This document shows, in pieces, positions 1 through 8,583 of a DNA stretch of 64,000 nucleotides. The translations under genes and the position numbers were made by a program. This DNA comes from Mesoflavibacter sp. (GTDB lineage: Bacteria > Pseudomonadota > Alphaproteobacteria > UBA8366 > Aestuariispiraceae): contig CP051228.1 in the NCBI GenBank assembly GCA_017792345.1, positions 2,804,501 to 2,868,500 on the forward strand, in the 5' to 3' direction. Position 1 is the first letter of the stretch. Each line of letters opens with the position of its first letter. Below the pieces are notes generated by a model that worked only from the letters and a program-made list of their open reading frames with translations, had not been told where the DNA came from and did not search any database.

Positions 1-1961
1 GCGGAATCGGAATCGTGGTGTCCTTGCTGCGTCCTGACAGCGTCACCGCCTATGTCGCGGCGACGGCCCTTGTTGTGCTGTTCGCCCTGCTGTTCACCTG
101 GATCGCCAGCAATTTCTGGATGACGGTGTTTGGCCTCGGTCGGCTGATTTCGGACCGAAGGGCAGGCGCGAAAACGAAGACGGGTGTGGAGGCGGCCGGG
201 CGGCCGGCGATCGATACACTCGGCCCGCCGCGAACCGCCATCGTCATGCCGATCTACAACGAGGATCCGGCGCGCGTTGCGGCCGGAATCCAGGCGACGC
301 TGGAATCGGTCGAGGAGGCCGGCGCGCTTGGCGCTTTTGATTTCTACATGCTCAGCGACACCAAGGATGCGGATATCGCAATCCGGGAAGAAATCGCCTG
401 GATGGAGCTGATCTCGCAACCGTCCTTCCGCAATCGCGTATTCTATCGACGCCGGGAATCGCCGACCGAGCGGAAGAGCGGCAATATCAAGGAATTCCTC
501 GAGAAATGGGGCCATCGGTACGAGTACATGGTCGTACTCGATGCCGACAGCGTGATGACCGGTGGCGCGCTCGTGGAATTGGTGCGCCGAATGGATGCCG
601 ATTCCCAATGCGGCCTGATTCAGACCTGGCCCCAGATCACGAATGGCCGAACCTTGTTCTCGCGCATGCACCAGTTCGCGTCGCGGACATATGGCCGGAT
701 TCTTGCCTATGGCATGGCGACCTTGATCAACCCCCACGGCAATTATTGGGGCCACAACTCGATCATCCGCGTTTCGGCTTTTATGCAGAGCTGCGGATTG
801 CCGCATCTGCCCGGACCGGCCCCGATCGGCGGCGAGATCTTGAGCCATGATTTTGTCGAGGCCGCCTTTCTGGTGCGCCGGGGTTGGAAGGTCGAGCTGG
901 CGCCGGATATCGACGGCAGTTACGAGGAAATGCCGCCGAACATCGTGCAGCATGTCGCGCGGGATCAGCGGTGGTGTCAGGGCAATCTGCAGCATGCCTG
1001 GCTGCTCGCCGCCCGTGATATCCACCCGGCCTCCCGAATCAATTTCCTGACCGGTATTCTGGCCTATGCGACCAGTCCGATTTGGTTCCTGTTCGTGGCC
1101 GTGGCCGCGGTCATTTCCTTCTCGGATCACTCGCTGTTTTCGCCCGCAACCGTGCTGATGCGCCAGTCCGAAGCAGGCTGGACCGTCGCGGCCAGCACGC
1201 TCGAGAGTTGGCTTGTGGCGGGCCTGTTGGGTGCAACCCTGATCTTTATCCTGTCGCCAAAGCTGATGGGGATCGTTGCTGCGCTGGCGGCGCGCCGAGA
1301 ACCGGTGCTTCGCCTGCTGCGGAATTTCGTAACGGAAGCAGTGCTGTCCGTGCTCGTCGCACCGACCGTGATGCTGCGGCACAGCATATTCATCGCCCGT
1401 CTGTTGTGCGGACACGGCGTGAACTGGAATCCGCAACAGCGTGACGAGTCCCGGCTGTCCTGGGGCGAAGCCACAAAGGCATTCTATGCGCAGACCGTGC
1501 TGGCGGCCGTGATCATCGTTACCGGCCTCATCTGGCCCACCGGCGTCCATCTGTGGCTGTCGCCGATTCTGGCCGGACTTCTTGTCTCCATACCGCTGGC
1601 CGTCTGGACCGGTCGTGTACCGGGGGGCGACCGGGGGGCCTTGATGCTGGATGACCGCAACGGCATTCCGCCGGTGATGCGCAGGACAAATGCGTTGAGC
1701 GAGACTTTCGCCGGGAAAATGCCGCCCGGCGACCCTGTGGTTCGCATCCTCGACGATCCGAAGCTTGCTTCGTTGCATCTCTTCATGCTGGCGACAGAGC
1801 CTGACGGCGATTGCTGCCGCAGCGTCGAAGGAGGCGTCATGGCCAAGGTGCATGACGGCCGCGAGCCCCTGTCCGATGCGGAGCGGGCCTCGATCCTATC
1901 CAATTCCGTCGCGCTGCGCCGGCTTCAGGCCGAACGGGCGGTGCGGTCCGGAAGGTCCTGA
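1..1961 (+). CDS. opgH: Glucans biosynthesis glucosyltransferase H, 5' partial
   Basis: Inner-membrane family 2 glycosyltransferase that polymerises UDP-glucose into the backbone of osmoregulated periplasmic glucan. Visible motifs, counting from the GTG at 15, are IVMPIYNEDP near residue 77, the metal-binding VVLDADS near 173 and the acceptor motif DQRWCQGN near 318. Hydrophobic segments lie at about 10-40, 345-380, 400-430 and 495-545. The reading frame is open to base 3 with no stop, and OpgH proteins usually carry more residues before the first membrane segment. The real start is therefore probably upstream of the window, and GTG 15 is only the first possible start inside it. An opgG partner would be expected just upstream. 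GalU, which makes the UDP-glucose substrate, lies about 6 kb downstream. Family assignment is firm; the start is unknown. Confidence 0.93.
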   Translation, partial: GIGIVVSLLRPDSVTAYVAATALVVLFALLFTWIASNFWMTVFGLGRLISDRRAGAKTKTGVEAAGRPAIDTLGPPRTAIVMPIYNEDPARVAAGIQATLESVEEAGALGAFDFYMLSDTKDADIAIREEIAWMELISQPSFRNRVFYRRRESPTERKSGNIKEFLEKWGHRYEYMVVLDADSVMTGGALVELVRRMDADSQCGLIQTWPQITNGRTLFSRMHQFASRTYGRILAYGMATLINPHGNYWGHNSIIRVSAFMQSCGLPHLPGPAPIGGEILSHDFVEAAFLVRRGWKVELAPDIDGSYEEMPPNIVQHVARDQRWCQGNLQHAWLLAARDIHPASRINFLTGILAYATSPIWFLFVAVAAVISFSDHSLFSPATVLMRQSEAGWTVAASTLESWLVAGLLGATLIFILSPKLMGIVAALAARREPVLRLLRNFVTEAVLSVLVAPTVMLRHSIFIARLLCGHGVNWNPQQRDESRLSWGEATKAFYAQTVLAAVIIVTGLIWPTGVHLWLSPILAGLLVSIPLAVWTGRVPGGDRGALMLDDRNGIPPVMRRTNALSETFAGKMPPGDPVVRILDDPKLASLHLFMLATEPDGDCCRSVEGGVMAKVHDGREPLSDAERASILSNSVALRRLQAERAVRSGRS

Positions 1962-2151
1962 AATCGGGCATTCGCCGTTCGGAAATACCTCCCTGAGATC
2001 GTGTGTTTCTGCTGTGACAAACAAGGTCACGGCCTTGCCCCAGAAATGCCCGCCGGGCCCTGCCAAATTTTCTCTGTAACAGGCTGACGAAGCCGATCCC
2101 GCAACAGCGGGGGCTACGCACTGACACGTTCAACGTTATGGGAGAAGCACC

Positions 2152-2697
2152 GTGAATCGGCAGCATGAGCAACATGACCTGCAGGCCCACATTCGAAGCC
2201 TTCACCGATTTGCAACGGGATTGACCGGCAATCCGGTCGACGCGGAAGACCTGGTTCAGGAATGCTTGCGGCGGGTGCTGGCGCATCTGAAGGGCGACAA
2301 TTCGGTCTCCAATCTTCGCGCTTATCTGTTTCGAACCCTCCGAAACGTCCATATCGACCAGTGCCGCAAGGTCAAGACGCGCGGCTATGAGGTCAATGCG
2401 GATGACGGCGTCGAATTCCTCAGCGTGCCACCCAGCCAGGAAGACCGGCTGCGCTGTATGGACATCTCATCCGCCCTGGATTCGCTGCCCGACAGCCAGC
2501 GTGAGGTCATTCTTTTGTCCTGTCTTGAAGGCATGACCTATGAGGATGTGGCCGAAGTGACCGGCAATCCCATCGGTACCGTGCGGTCCCGACTGCATCG
2601 GGGCCGCGCCGCATTGAGGGAGATGCTGGATCCGGCCCAATACGACCATGAACCGGTGCATGGTTCGAATTCGGTGACGATGCTCAGGAAGGCGTGA
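2152..2697 (+). CDS. ECF-family RNA polymerase sigma factor
   Basis: 181-residue extracytoplasmic-function sigma factor. Region 2 spans about residues 15-80, with the typical NPVDAEDLVQECL helix and RAYLFRTLRN. Region 4 spans about 108-162, with the helix-turn-helix MTYEDVAEVTGNPIGTVRSRLHRGR. The GTG start is preceded by GGGAG at 2140-2144. The next gene begins one base after the stop and encodes a one-pass membrane protein with an anti-sigma-like N-terminus, so the two form a sigma/anti-sigma pair. The regulon cannot be read from sequence. The placement between opgH and a gluconeogenic operon suggests an envelope or osmotic role, which is inference. It is not obviously EcfG: no NepR or PhyR gene is adjacent. 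Confidence 0.93.
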   Translation: MNRQHEQHDLQAHIRSLHRFATGLTGNPVDAEDLVQECLRRVLAHLKGDNSVSNLRAYLFRTLRNVHIDQCRKVKTRGYEVNADDGVEFLSVPPSQEDRLRCMDISSALDSLPDSQREVILLSCLEGMTYEDVAEVTGNPIGTVRSRLHRGRAALREMLDPAQYDHEPVHGSNSVTMLRKA

Positions 2698-2698
2698 G

Positions 2699-3613
2699 AT
2701 GCATCCTACCTCCGGCAACACGATCCCATTGGTAAGCGACCAACTCCTGGAGGATTACGCCGACGGTCGGCTGGATCCGCAGACCGAGCGGCGTGTCGAG
2801 GGGGTGATCGCTAATGACCGCGATCTGCGCGACAAGGTTCTGCGCATGATCGCGGTCCGTGAGGCGATCAGAAGCGATGTCGGGTCGCGGGCGGGGGCGC
2901 CTCGCGATCCTTTGACCTGGGAGTTGGGCGACGCCGTAGAACGGCAGTTGCGGCGGCCCAAACGGGGTGGGCTCACTCGTATCGTGCCCTTCGGCGCGGT
3001 CGCCGCCTCGGCCATTGTGCTGACATTCGCTGGGACGAATGGGGATTTCCTCGACATCAAACCGGCCGACCTGCAGCAGGCTGCAGTCCAAACCTTGCTG
3101 CAATCCGGAGCGCCGGCCCAGGTTGCGGAAACCAAAGGGAGTGAACCGGCCGGCGAGATCGTGCCGGTCACCTCCGTGCCGGACCGGTCCGCGCAGACCT
3201 CGTCCGCCGAAGCGATGCCGGAGATCGTTCCGGATTTCTCAAAGTTCGGCTTCGACCTCGTCGAGACCCGGCTTGTGGCCGGCAATTCCGATGACGCCGT
3301 CCATCTGCTTTACGAAGGCAAGAACGGACGTCGGCTGTCGCTCTATTACAGCGGCACCAAGGGTGAGGATAAGCAGCAAGTGTCCGTTCGGCAGGAAGGG
3401 CCGCTTGCTTTGCTGTTCTGGCACGCGGACGGTCGTTCCTTCAGCATGATCGGGGAAGTTCAGCGCAATGAACTGCTGGACATGGCCCGGACCGTGACCA
3501 AGGGAATTTCCGTCGACCAAAGCACCGATAACGGAACGCAGGGCGGAACCAATCCCCCGGCCGAACCGTCTTTGGATCAGGAAGGCGGGATCAAGGCCCG
3601 GTCGGACGCCTGA
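2699..3613 (+). CDS. Membrane-bound anti-sigma factor
   Basis: 304-residue partner of the preceding sigma factor, starting one base after its stop codon. Residues 1-60 form a charged helical region (LLEDYADGRLDPQTERRVEGV) resembling anti-sigma domains that hold the sigma factor at the membrane. I see no HxxxCxxC zinc motif. One hydrophobic segment lies at about 92-109 and the remaining 190 residues would be periplasmic, ending in a Ser/Asp/Asn-rich tail. The C-terminal part (about 180-265, with FDLVETRLVAGN and LLFWHADGRSF) looks like a folded sensor domain. Release of sigma by proteolysis or a conformational signal is the usual mechanism in this class; which one applies here is not visible. 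Confidence 0.85.
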   Translation: MHPTSGNTIPLVSDQLLEDYADGRLDPQTERRVEGVIANDRDLRDKVLRMIAVREAIRSDVGSRAGAPRDPLTWELGDAVERQLRRPKRGGLTRIVPFGAVAASAIVLTFAGTNGDFLDIKPADLQQAAVQTLLQSGAPAQVAETKGSEPAGEIVPVTSVPDRSAQTSSAEAMPEIVPDFSKFGFDLVETRLVAGNSDDAVHLLYEGKNGRRLSLYYSGTKGEDKQQVSVRQEGPLALLFWHADGRSFSMIGEVQRNELLDMARTVTKGISVDQSTDNGTQGGTNPPAEPSLDQEGGIKARSDA

Positions 3614-3661
3614 CCCGACAATCCCGGGAAGCAGGACTTCGGAATACCGGTCCCTCCGTTT

Positions 3662-3686
3662 GGAACTGAAACCACTGAGACATGTT
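3662..3686 (+). promoter_or_regulatory. Candidate ECF-type promoter before ppsA
   Basis: GGAAC at 3662-3666 and GTT at 3684-3686, separated by 17 bases. This is the layout of alphaproteobacterial ECF promoters (GGAAC-N16/17-GTT). It sits 85 bases before the ppsA start and just after the anti-sigma gene, so the linked sigma factor or an EcfG-type general stress sigma could read it. No transcript evidence; a chance match is possible. Confidence 0.4.
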
Positions 3687-3771
3687 GAGGACGCAACGGA
3701 GAGTCTCCGAACGGGGGCATTTGCCCGCAACCAGGATGCAATCCCGTCCTCATCGATGAAGGAATGAGCCA

Positions 3772-6195
3772 ATGGCGACGCAGACTTCTTCGGACGAGTT
3801 CGTGATTCCCCTGTCCCGAATTTCCATGCGTGACGTCTCAAGGGTGGGCGGAAAGAACGCGTCACTGGGTGAGATGATCGGGGCGCTGTCGGATGCCGGC
3901 ATTCGTGTGCCGGGCGGCTTCGCGGTGACCGTCGACGCCTATTGGGCCTTTGTGGAGCACAACGACCTTAAACGTCAGATCGACGAATTGACCGACCTGA
4001 TCGATCCGACCGCCCAGCATGCCCGCGTCATCGCCGCCGAGATCCAGGCAGCGTTCTGCCGTGGGCGGATGCCGGAACCTGTCGCGGCCAAGATCTGCGG
4101 CGCCTATCACGCCATGCTGGCGGAATCCGGCGAAGACAAGCTGCCGGTCGCCGTCCGATCGAGCGCGACCGCCGAAGACATGCCGAATGCCAGTTTCGCC
4201 GGTCAGCAGGATACCTATCTCTATGTTCGGGGCTGCGAAGAGATCTTGCGGCGGGTTAAGGACTGTTTCGCATCCTTGTACAACGAGCGGGCCATCGCCT
4301 ATCGCGCCGAGAACGCGATCGATGATGCGGACCTGGCCCTATCCGTCGTCGTGCAGCGAATGGTGCGCTCCGACAGCGGGTCGGCCGGCGTTGCGTTTTC
4401 GCTGGATACCGAGACCGGCAATCAGGACATGGTCGTCATTTCCGGAGCATGGGGGCTGGGCGAATCCGTTGTCCAGGGCAGCGTGGATCCGGACGAATTC
4501 CAAGTCTTCGCGCCGCTGCTGGAACGCGATGTCTCGCCGATTGTCGACCGGTCGACCGGCGCGAAGAAGACCATGATCGTTCCGGTTTGGTCCGGCGACG
4601 GATTTACGGTTCGAGCGGTTGACACACCCCCGGAGAAGGCCCGCCGATTGTGCCTGGACGACGCGTCGGTATTGGAACTGGCGCGCTGGGTAAAGCGGAT
4701 CGAGGCGCATTACGGACACCCGGTCGACGTCGAATGGGCGCTGGACGGTGAGACGCAGGAATTGTTCATCGTGCAAGCCCGGCCGGAGACCGTCATTTCG
4801 AACCGTACGGATAGCGGCATGTGCCGGACGCGGATTTCGCAGAAGGGGGCACCGCTTACACGCGGCGTCGCAATCGGCGACGGCGCGGTTTCCGGCCGCA
4901 TTCGTCAAGTGGTGTCCCCGGAATTCCAGGACGAGTTTCAGGACGGTGAGATCCTGGTGACCGAAATGACCGACCCGAACTGGCTGCCGGTCATGCGGCG
5001 TGCCGCGGCAATCGTGACGGAAAATGGCGGTCGTACATCCCATGCCGCGATCGTCGCGCGCGAACTGGGGCTGCCAGCCATAACCGGGGCCGAAGGTGCG
5101 ATGGAAGCCCTGCGTCCCGGCGCGGAGGTCACGGTGTCCTGCTGCGAGGGGTCGATTGGGCGCGTCTACGAGGGCAGAGCGTTGATCGAGACCGAGGAGA
5201 TCGATCTGTCCGACTGTCAGGAAACCCGGACAAAGGTAATGCTGAACCTCGCGGATCCGACTCGGGCGCCGAAATGGTGGCGACTGCCGGCGGACGGGGT
5301 CGGCCTGGCGCGGTTGGAATTCATTGTCGCAAATCAGATCGGGGCGCATCCATCGGCCCTCCTCAACCCCGCCATGGTCGATTGCGAGGCCACCCGCCGG
5401 AAAGTCGAGGCGCTGATCGGCACTCATGAGGACGGCCGAGCCTATTTCATCGATAGACTATCGACAGGCATCGCGAAAATCGCCGCCACGGTTTGGCCGA
5501 ACCCGGTTGTCGTGCGGACCAGCGACTTCAAGACCAACGAGTACCGGGACCTGCTCGGCGGCAGTGTGTTCGAGCAGCATGAGGAAAATCCGATGCTGGG
5601 CTGGCGCGGTGTCAGCCGTTATCTGCATCCCGATTATGCCGAAGCCTTCGCGATGGAATGCGAGGCCCTGCGCCAAGTGCGTATGGAGATCGGCTTCGAC
5701 AACGTTCACGTCATGCTGCCCTTCTGCCGCACGACGGGTGAGGCGCGGGATGTCCTGGACCTGCTGCGTCGTCATGGCCTCACGCGCGGCGAGAACGGCT
5801 TGAAAATTCTGGTGATGTGCGAGGTGCCGTCCAACGTCTTTCAGGTCGACGGCTTTTGTGAGTTGTTCGACGGATTTTCCATCGGCAGCAACGATCTGAC
5901 CCAGTTGATCCTCGGTGTCGAACGCGACAGTGGGCGGCTGTCCTCGCTGTTCAACGAGAATGATCCGGCCGTCCGAACAGCGATCGAAACCGTCATCCAG
6001 CGCGCACACATCCATGGCAGGACGGTCGGGCTGTGCGGACAGGCACCTAGCGACAATCCTGAATTCGCAAAGTTTCTCGTAGATGCCGGCATCGACTCCA
6101 TCTCGGTCGTGCCGGACAGCTTCGCCGGGGTCAAGAAACTGGTCTGGGATATGGAATCGCCCGAACCGGCCTTGCAGGTCAGCGCGGCCGAATGA
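3772..6195 (+). CDS. ppsA: Phosphoenolpyruvate synthase (pyruvate, water dikinase)
   Basis: 807-residue cytoplasmic enzyme converting pyruvate, ATP and water to PEP, AMP and phosphate, the entry step of gluconeogenesis. An N-terminal ATP-grasp-like region (about 20-340, starting VGGKNASLGEMIG) is followed by the swivelling phosphohistidine domain with GGRTSHAAIVARE (catalytic His near 422) and a C-terminal PEP-binding barrel with GSNDLTQLILGVERDSG and the conserved GLCGQAPS cysteine near 755. Length is normal for PpsA and longer than the bare PEP-utilising enzymes. AAGGA at about 3759-3763 precedes the ATG. It heads a run ppsA-pgm-galU-pgi, probably one operon, that pushes carbon towards sugar nucleotides. 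The upstream GGAAC-N17-GTT element may drive it. Confidence 0.96.
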   Translation: MATQTSSDEFVIPLSRISMRDVSRVGGKNASLGEMIGALSDAGIRVPGGFAVTVDAYWAFVEHNDLKRQIDELTDLIDPTAQHARVIAAEIQAAFCRGRMPEPVAAKICGAYHAMLAESGEDKLPVAVRSSATAEDMPNASFAGQQDTYLYVRGCEEILRRVKDCFASLYNERAIAYRAENAIDDADLALSVVVQRMVRSDSGSAGVAFSLDTETGNQDMVVISGAWGLGESVVQGSVDPDEFQVFAPLLERDVSPIVDRSTGAKKTMIVPVWSGDGFTVRAVDTPPEKARRLCLDDASVLELARWVKRIEAHYGHPVDVEWALDGETQELFIVQARPETVISNRTDSGMCRTRISQKGAPLTRGVAIGDGAVSGRIRQVVSPEFQDEFQDGEILVTEMTDPNWLPVMRRAAAIVTENGGRTSHAAIVARELGLPAITGAEGAMEALRPGAEVTVSCCEGSIGRVYEGRALIETEEIDLSDCQETRTKVMLNLADPTRAPKWWRLPADGVGLARLEFIVANQIGAHPSALLNPAMVDCEATRRKVEALIGTHEDGRAYFIDRLSTGIAKIAATVWPNPVVVRTSDFKTNEYRDLLGGSVFEQHEENPMLGWRGVSRYLHPDYAEAFAMECEALRQVRMEIGFDNVHVMLPFCRTTGEARDVLDLLRRHGLTRGENGLKILVMCEVPSNVFQVDGFCELFDGFSIGSNDLTQLILGVERDSGRLSSLFNENDPAVRTAIETVIQRAHIHGRTVGLCGQAPSDNPEFAKFLVDAGIDSISVVPDSFAGVKKLVWDMESPEPALQVSAAE

Positions 6196-6227
6196 CCGCA
6201 AACGCAAAGCAAACTCGGGAGTCACCG

Positions 6228-7628
6228 ATGACCGATTATCATCACTTTCATCCGTCGATCCTGCGGGCCTACGATATCCGCGGTGTCTACGGCGACACTT
6301 TGAGAGACAGAGACGCCTATGCGATCGGTCGTGCCTTTGGCAGTCAGATCGCCGAACTGGGCGGCAAGTCCATCGCGGTGGGTTGGGACGGCCGAGCATC
6401 GTCGCCGGCCCTTTCCATGGCCCTGTCCCAGGGCCTTGCGGAATGCGGTCTGACCGTGAAGCAGATCGGCTGCGGCCCGACGCCCATGCTGTATTTCGCC
6501 GTTCACCATCTGAAGACCGATGGCGGAATCATGGTGACCGGGTCTCACAACCCGCCGGACTATAACGGCTTCAAGCTGATGGCCGGAAAAGCCGCGATCT
6601 TCGGAGAGGAGATCCAGTCGATAGGCCGCCGCGCCGCCCGGGCGGATTACGTCACGGCCCATGGCCATATCGAACAGATTTCGGTCGAGACGGCCTATGT
6701 CGACCGGCTGACACGCGATGTTCATCTGGACGACAAGATGGCCTGCGGCTGGGATCCGGGGAACGGCGCTGTGGCCCAAATTCTCGAACCGTTGCTGGAG
6801 CGGATTCCGGGGCGCAATTTGCCGATCAACGATATCGTTGATTCCAGCTTCCCGAACCATCATCCGGACCCCAGCGATCCGAAGAATCTGGAACAGGTCC
6901 AGCGGCTGGTCCGGGAAAAGGAATTGGACATCGGCTTCGCCCTTGACGGCGACGGTGATCGGTTGGGCGTCATCGACCGGAACGGCCGCATCGTTTGGCC
7001 GGATCAGCTGTTGGTGCTGCTGGCGCGGCAGGTCCTTGGAAAACTTCCGGGCCGTACGATCATCGCCGACGTGAAGGCCAGCCAGACCTTGTTTGACGAA
7101 GTCGCAAAGGCCGGCGGCAAACCGCTGATGTGGAAGACCGGCCATTCCCTGGTGAAGGCCAAGATGGCGGAGACCAAAGCGCCGCTGGCCGGCGAAATGA
7201 GCGGGCACATCTTCTATGCCGACCGCTGGTATGGCTTCGACGACGCGATCTATGCGGCGCTGCGGTCTCTAGAAGCGTTGGCCGAGGACGGCCGACCCTT
7301 ACACGAAATTGTCGATGCCCTGCCGGTCACGGTGGCCACGCCCGAGATCCGTATCGATTGCGGGGACGACGTGAAATTCGAGGTCGTCGATGCGGTAGGT
7401 CGTGGGCTGCACGGTTCACCGGGCAAGGTCATCGACATCGACGGGGTGCGTGTCGTCGGCGAGGACGGCTGGTGGCTGTTGCGGGCGTCCAATACCCAGC
7501 CGGCCCTGGTGGCGCGCTGCGAGGGCGTCGACGCCGCCGCTTTGGAACGTCTGCAGGCACAGCTTGACCGGGCCCTTTCGGAGGCCGGGTTAGGCGGTCC
7601 GGCAGAACCCGTCCGGGCGACCGCCTGA
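6228..7628 (+). CDS. Phosphomannomutase/phosphoglucomutase
   Basis: 466-residue alpha-D-phosphohexomutase (ManB/AlgC type) interconverting hexose 6- and 1-phosphates. Here it probably makes glucose-1-phosphate for GalU. All four signature loops are visible: the phosphoserine loop MVTGSHNPPDYNGFK, the metal-binding ALDGDGDRLGVID, the sugar-binding GEMSGHIFY and the phosphate-binding RASNTQPAL. An in-frame ATG at 6192 overlaps the ppsA stop, but ATG 6228 has GGGAG at 6217-6221 with ideal spacing and begins directly before the conserved SILRAYDIRG, so I chose it. Specificity (manno versus gluco) cannot be separated by eye; dual-specific AlgC-like enzymes fit the context. Confidence 0.92.
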   Translation: MTDYHHFHPSILRAYDIRGVYGDTLRDRDAYAIGRAFGSQIAELGGKSIAVGWDGRASSPALSMALSQGLAECGLTVKQIGCGPTPMLYFAVHHLKTDGGIMVTGSHNPPDYNGFKLMAGKAAIFGEEIQSIGRRAARADYVTAHGHIEQISVETAYVDRLTRDVHLDDKMACGWDPGNGAVAQILEPLLERIPGRNLPINDIVDSSFPNHHPDPSDPKNLEQVQRLVREKELDIGFALDGDGDRLGVIDRNGRIVWPDQLLVLLARQVLGKLPGRTIIADVKASQTLFDEVAKAGGKPLMWKTGHSLVKAKMAETKAPLAGEMSGHIFYADRWYGFDDAIYAALRSLEALAEDGRPLHEIVDALPVTVATPEIRIDCGDDVKFEVVDAVGRGLHGSPGKVIDIDGVRVVGEDGWWLLRASNTQPALVARCEGVDAAALERLQAQLDRALSEAGLGGPAEPVRATA

Positions 7629-7676
7629 CGGTTTCAGCGGAACCGGTTCAACCGATCCAACGACAGGAATTTCAGA

Positions 7677-8570
7677 ATGAGACCAATCCGGAAAGCCGTC
7701 CTGCCCGTGGCCGGGCTGGGGACGCGGTTTCTGCCCGCCACCAAGGCGGTGCCGAAGGAACTGCTGCCTATCATCGATACGCCGATCTTGAGTTACGCGA
7801 TCGAGGAGGCAACGCAGGCGGGGATTACGGAGTTCATCTTTGTGATCGCCCGCGGCAAGGAAGGGATCGCAAAGCAGGTGGGGCACAATCCCGATCTGGT
7901 GCGGACCTTGAACGCCGACGGCAAGGGCGACCTTGCGGCAGTGGTCGAGGCATCGACGATCCCGGAAGGCAGGGCAAGCTTCATCTATCAGGACAAGCCT
8001 ATGGGGCTGGGTCATGCGATCTGGTGCGCCCGGCATGCCGTCGGTGACGAGCCGTTCGCGGTCCTGCTGCCGGACGACGTCATTCTGTCGCCGCAGTCGG
8101 CTCTGGCCGATCTGATGGCGGCCCATGAGGCGGTCGGCGGCAACATCGCCGCCGTCATCGATGTGGCGAAACAAGATACCTCAAAATACGGCATCCTGGC
8201 TGTGGAGGGGGAGGAAGGCCGAATGGTCCGTGCCTCCGACCTGGTCGAGAAGCCGGCCCCGGAAAAGGCACCGTCGAACGTTGCGATCATTGGCCGCTAT
8301 GTTCTGGAGCCGGGCATTTTCGCGGCGTTGAGCGATACGAAGGCCGGGAGCGGCGACGAAATTCAGCTGACCGATGCGATGCGCCGGCGGATCGCCGACG
8401 CGCCGTTCCACGGCGTGAGGATCGACGGAACCCGGTTCGACTGCGGCACAAAGAACGGGCTTCTGGAAGCGACGGTCGCATTCGCCCTCGCGCGTGAAGA
8501 CACGGCGGGAACCATGCAGCGCATCCTTTCGTCTTATGGGCAGCATTCGGCATGGAGCCGAGTAGGATAA
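7677..8570 (+). CDS. galU: UTP--glucose-1-phosphate uridylyltransferase
   Basis: 297 residues. Forms UDP-glucose from UTP and glucose-1-phosphate, the donor used by OpgH and other glucosyltransferases. The N-terminal nucleotide-binding signature GLGTRFLPATKAVPKELLP is intact. KPMGLGHAIWCAR, the metal-site LLPDDV and EKPAPEKAPSN follow in the usual order, and the length is standard for bacterial GalU. AGGAA precedes the ATG. It lies 48 bases after the mutase and 13 bases before pgi, in the same direction, consistent with one operon. A short palindrome GAACCGGTTC at 7640-7649 sits in the upstream gap; its role is unknown. Confidence 0.96.
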   Translation: MRPIRKAVLPVAGLGTRFLPATKAVPKELLPIIDTPILSYAIEEATQAGITEFIFVIARGKEGIAKQVGHNPDLVRTLNADGKGDLAAVVEASTIPEGRASFIYQDKPMGLGHAIWCARHAVGDEPFAVLLPDDVILSPQSALADLMAAHEAVGGNIAAVIDVAKQDTSKYGILAVEGEEGRMVRASDLVEKPAPEKAPSNVAIIGRYVLEPGIFAALSDTKAGSGDEIQLTDAMRRRIADAPFHGVRIDGTRFDCGTKNGLLEATVAFALAREDTAGTMQRILSSYGQHSAWSRVG

Positions 8571-8583
8571 AGGGAGTAGGCGA

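Noticed and set aside
2013-2030. GTGAC-N7-GTCAC inverted repeat upstream of the sigma gene as a CRP/FNR site
   Set aside because: The spacing between TGTGA and TCAC is nine rather than six bases, so it does not match the CRP consensus; only a weak repeat remains.
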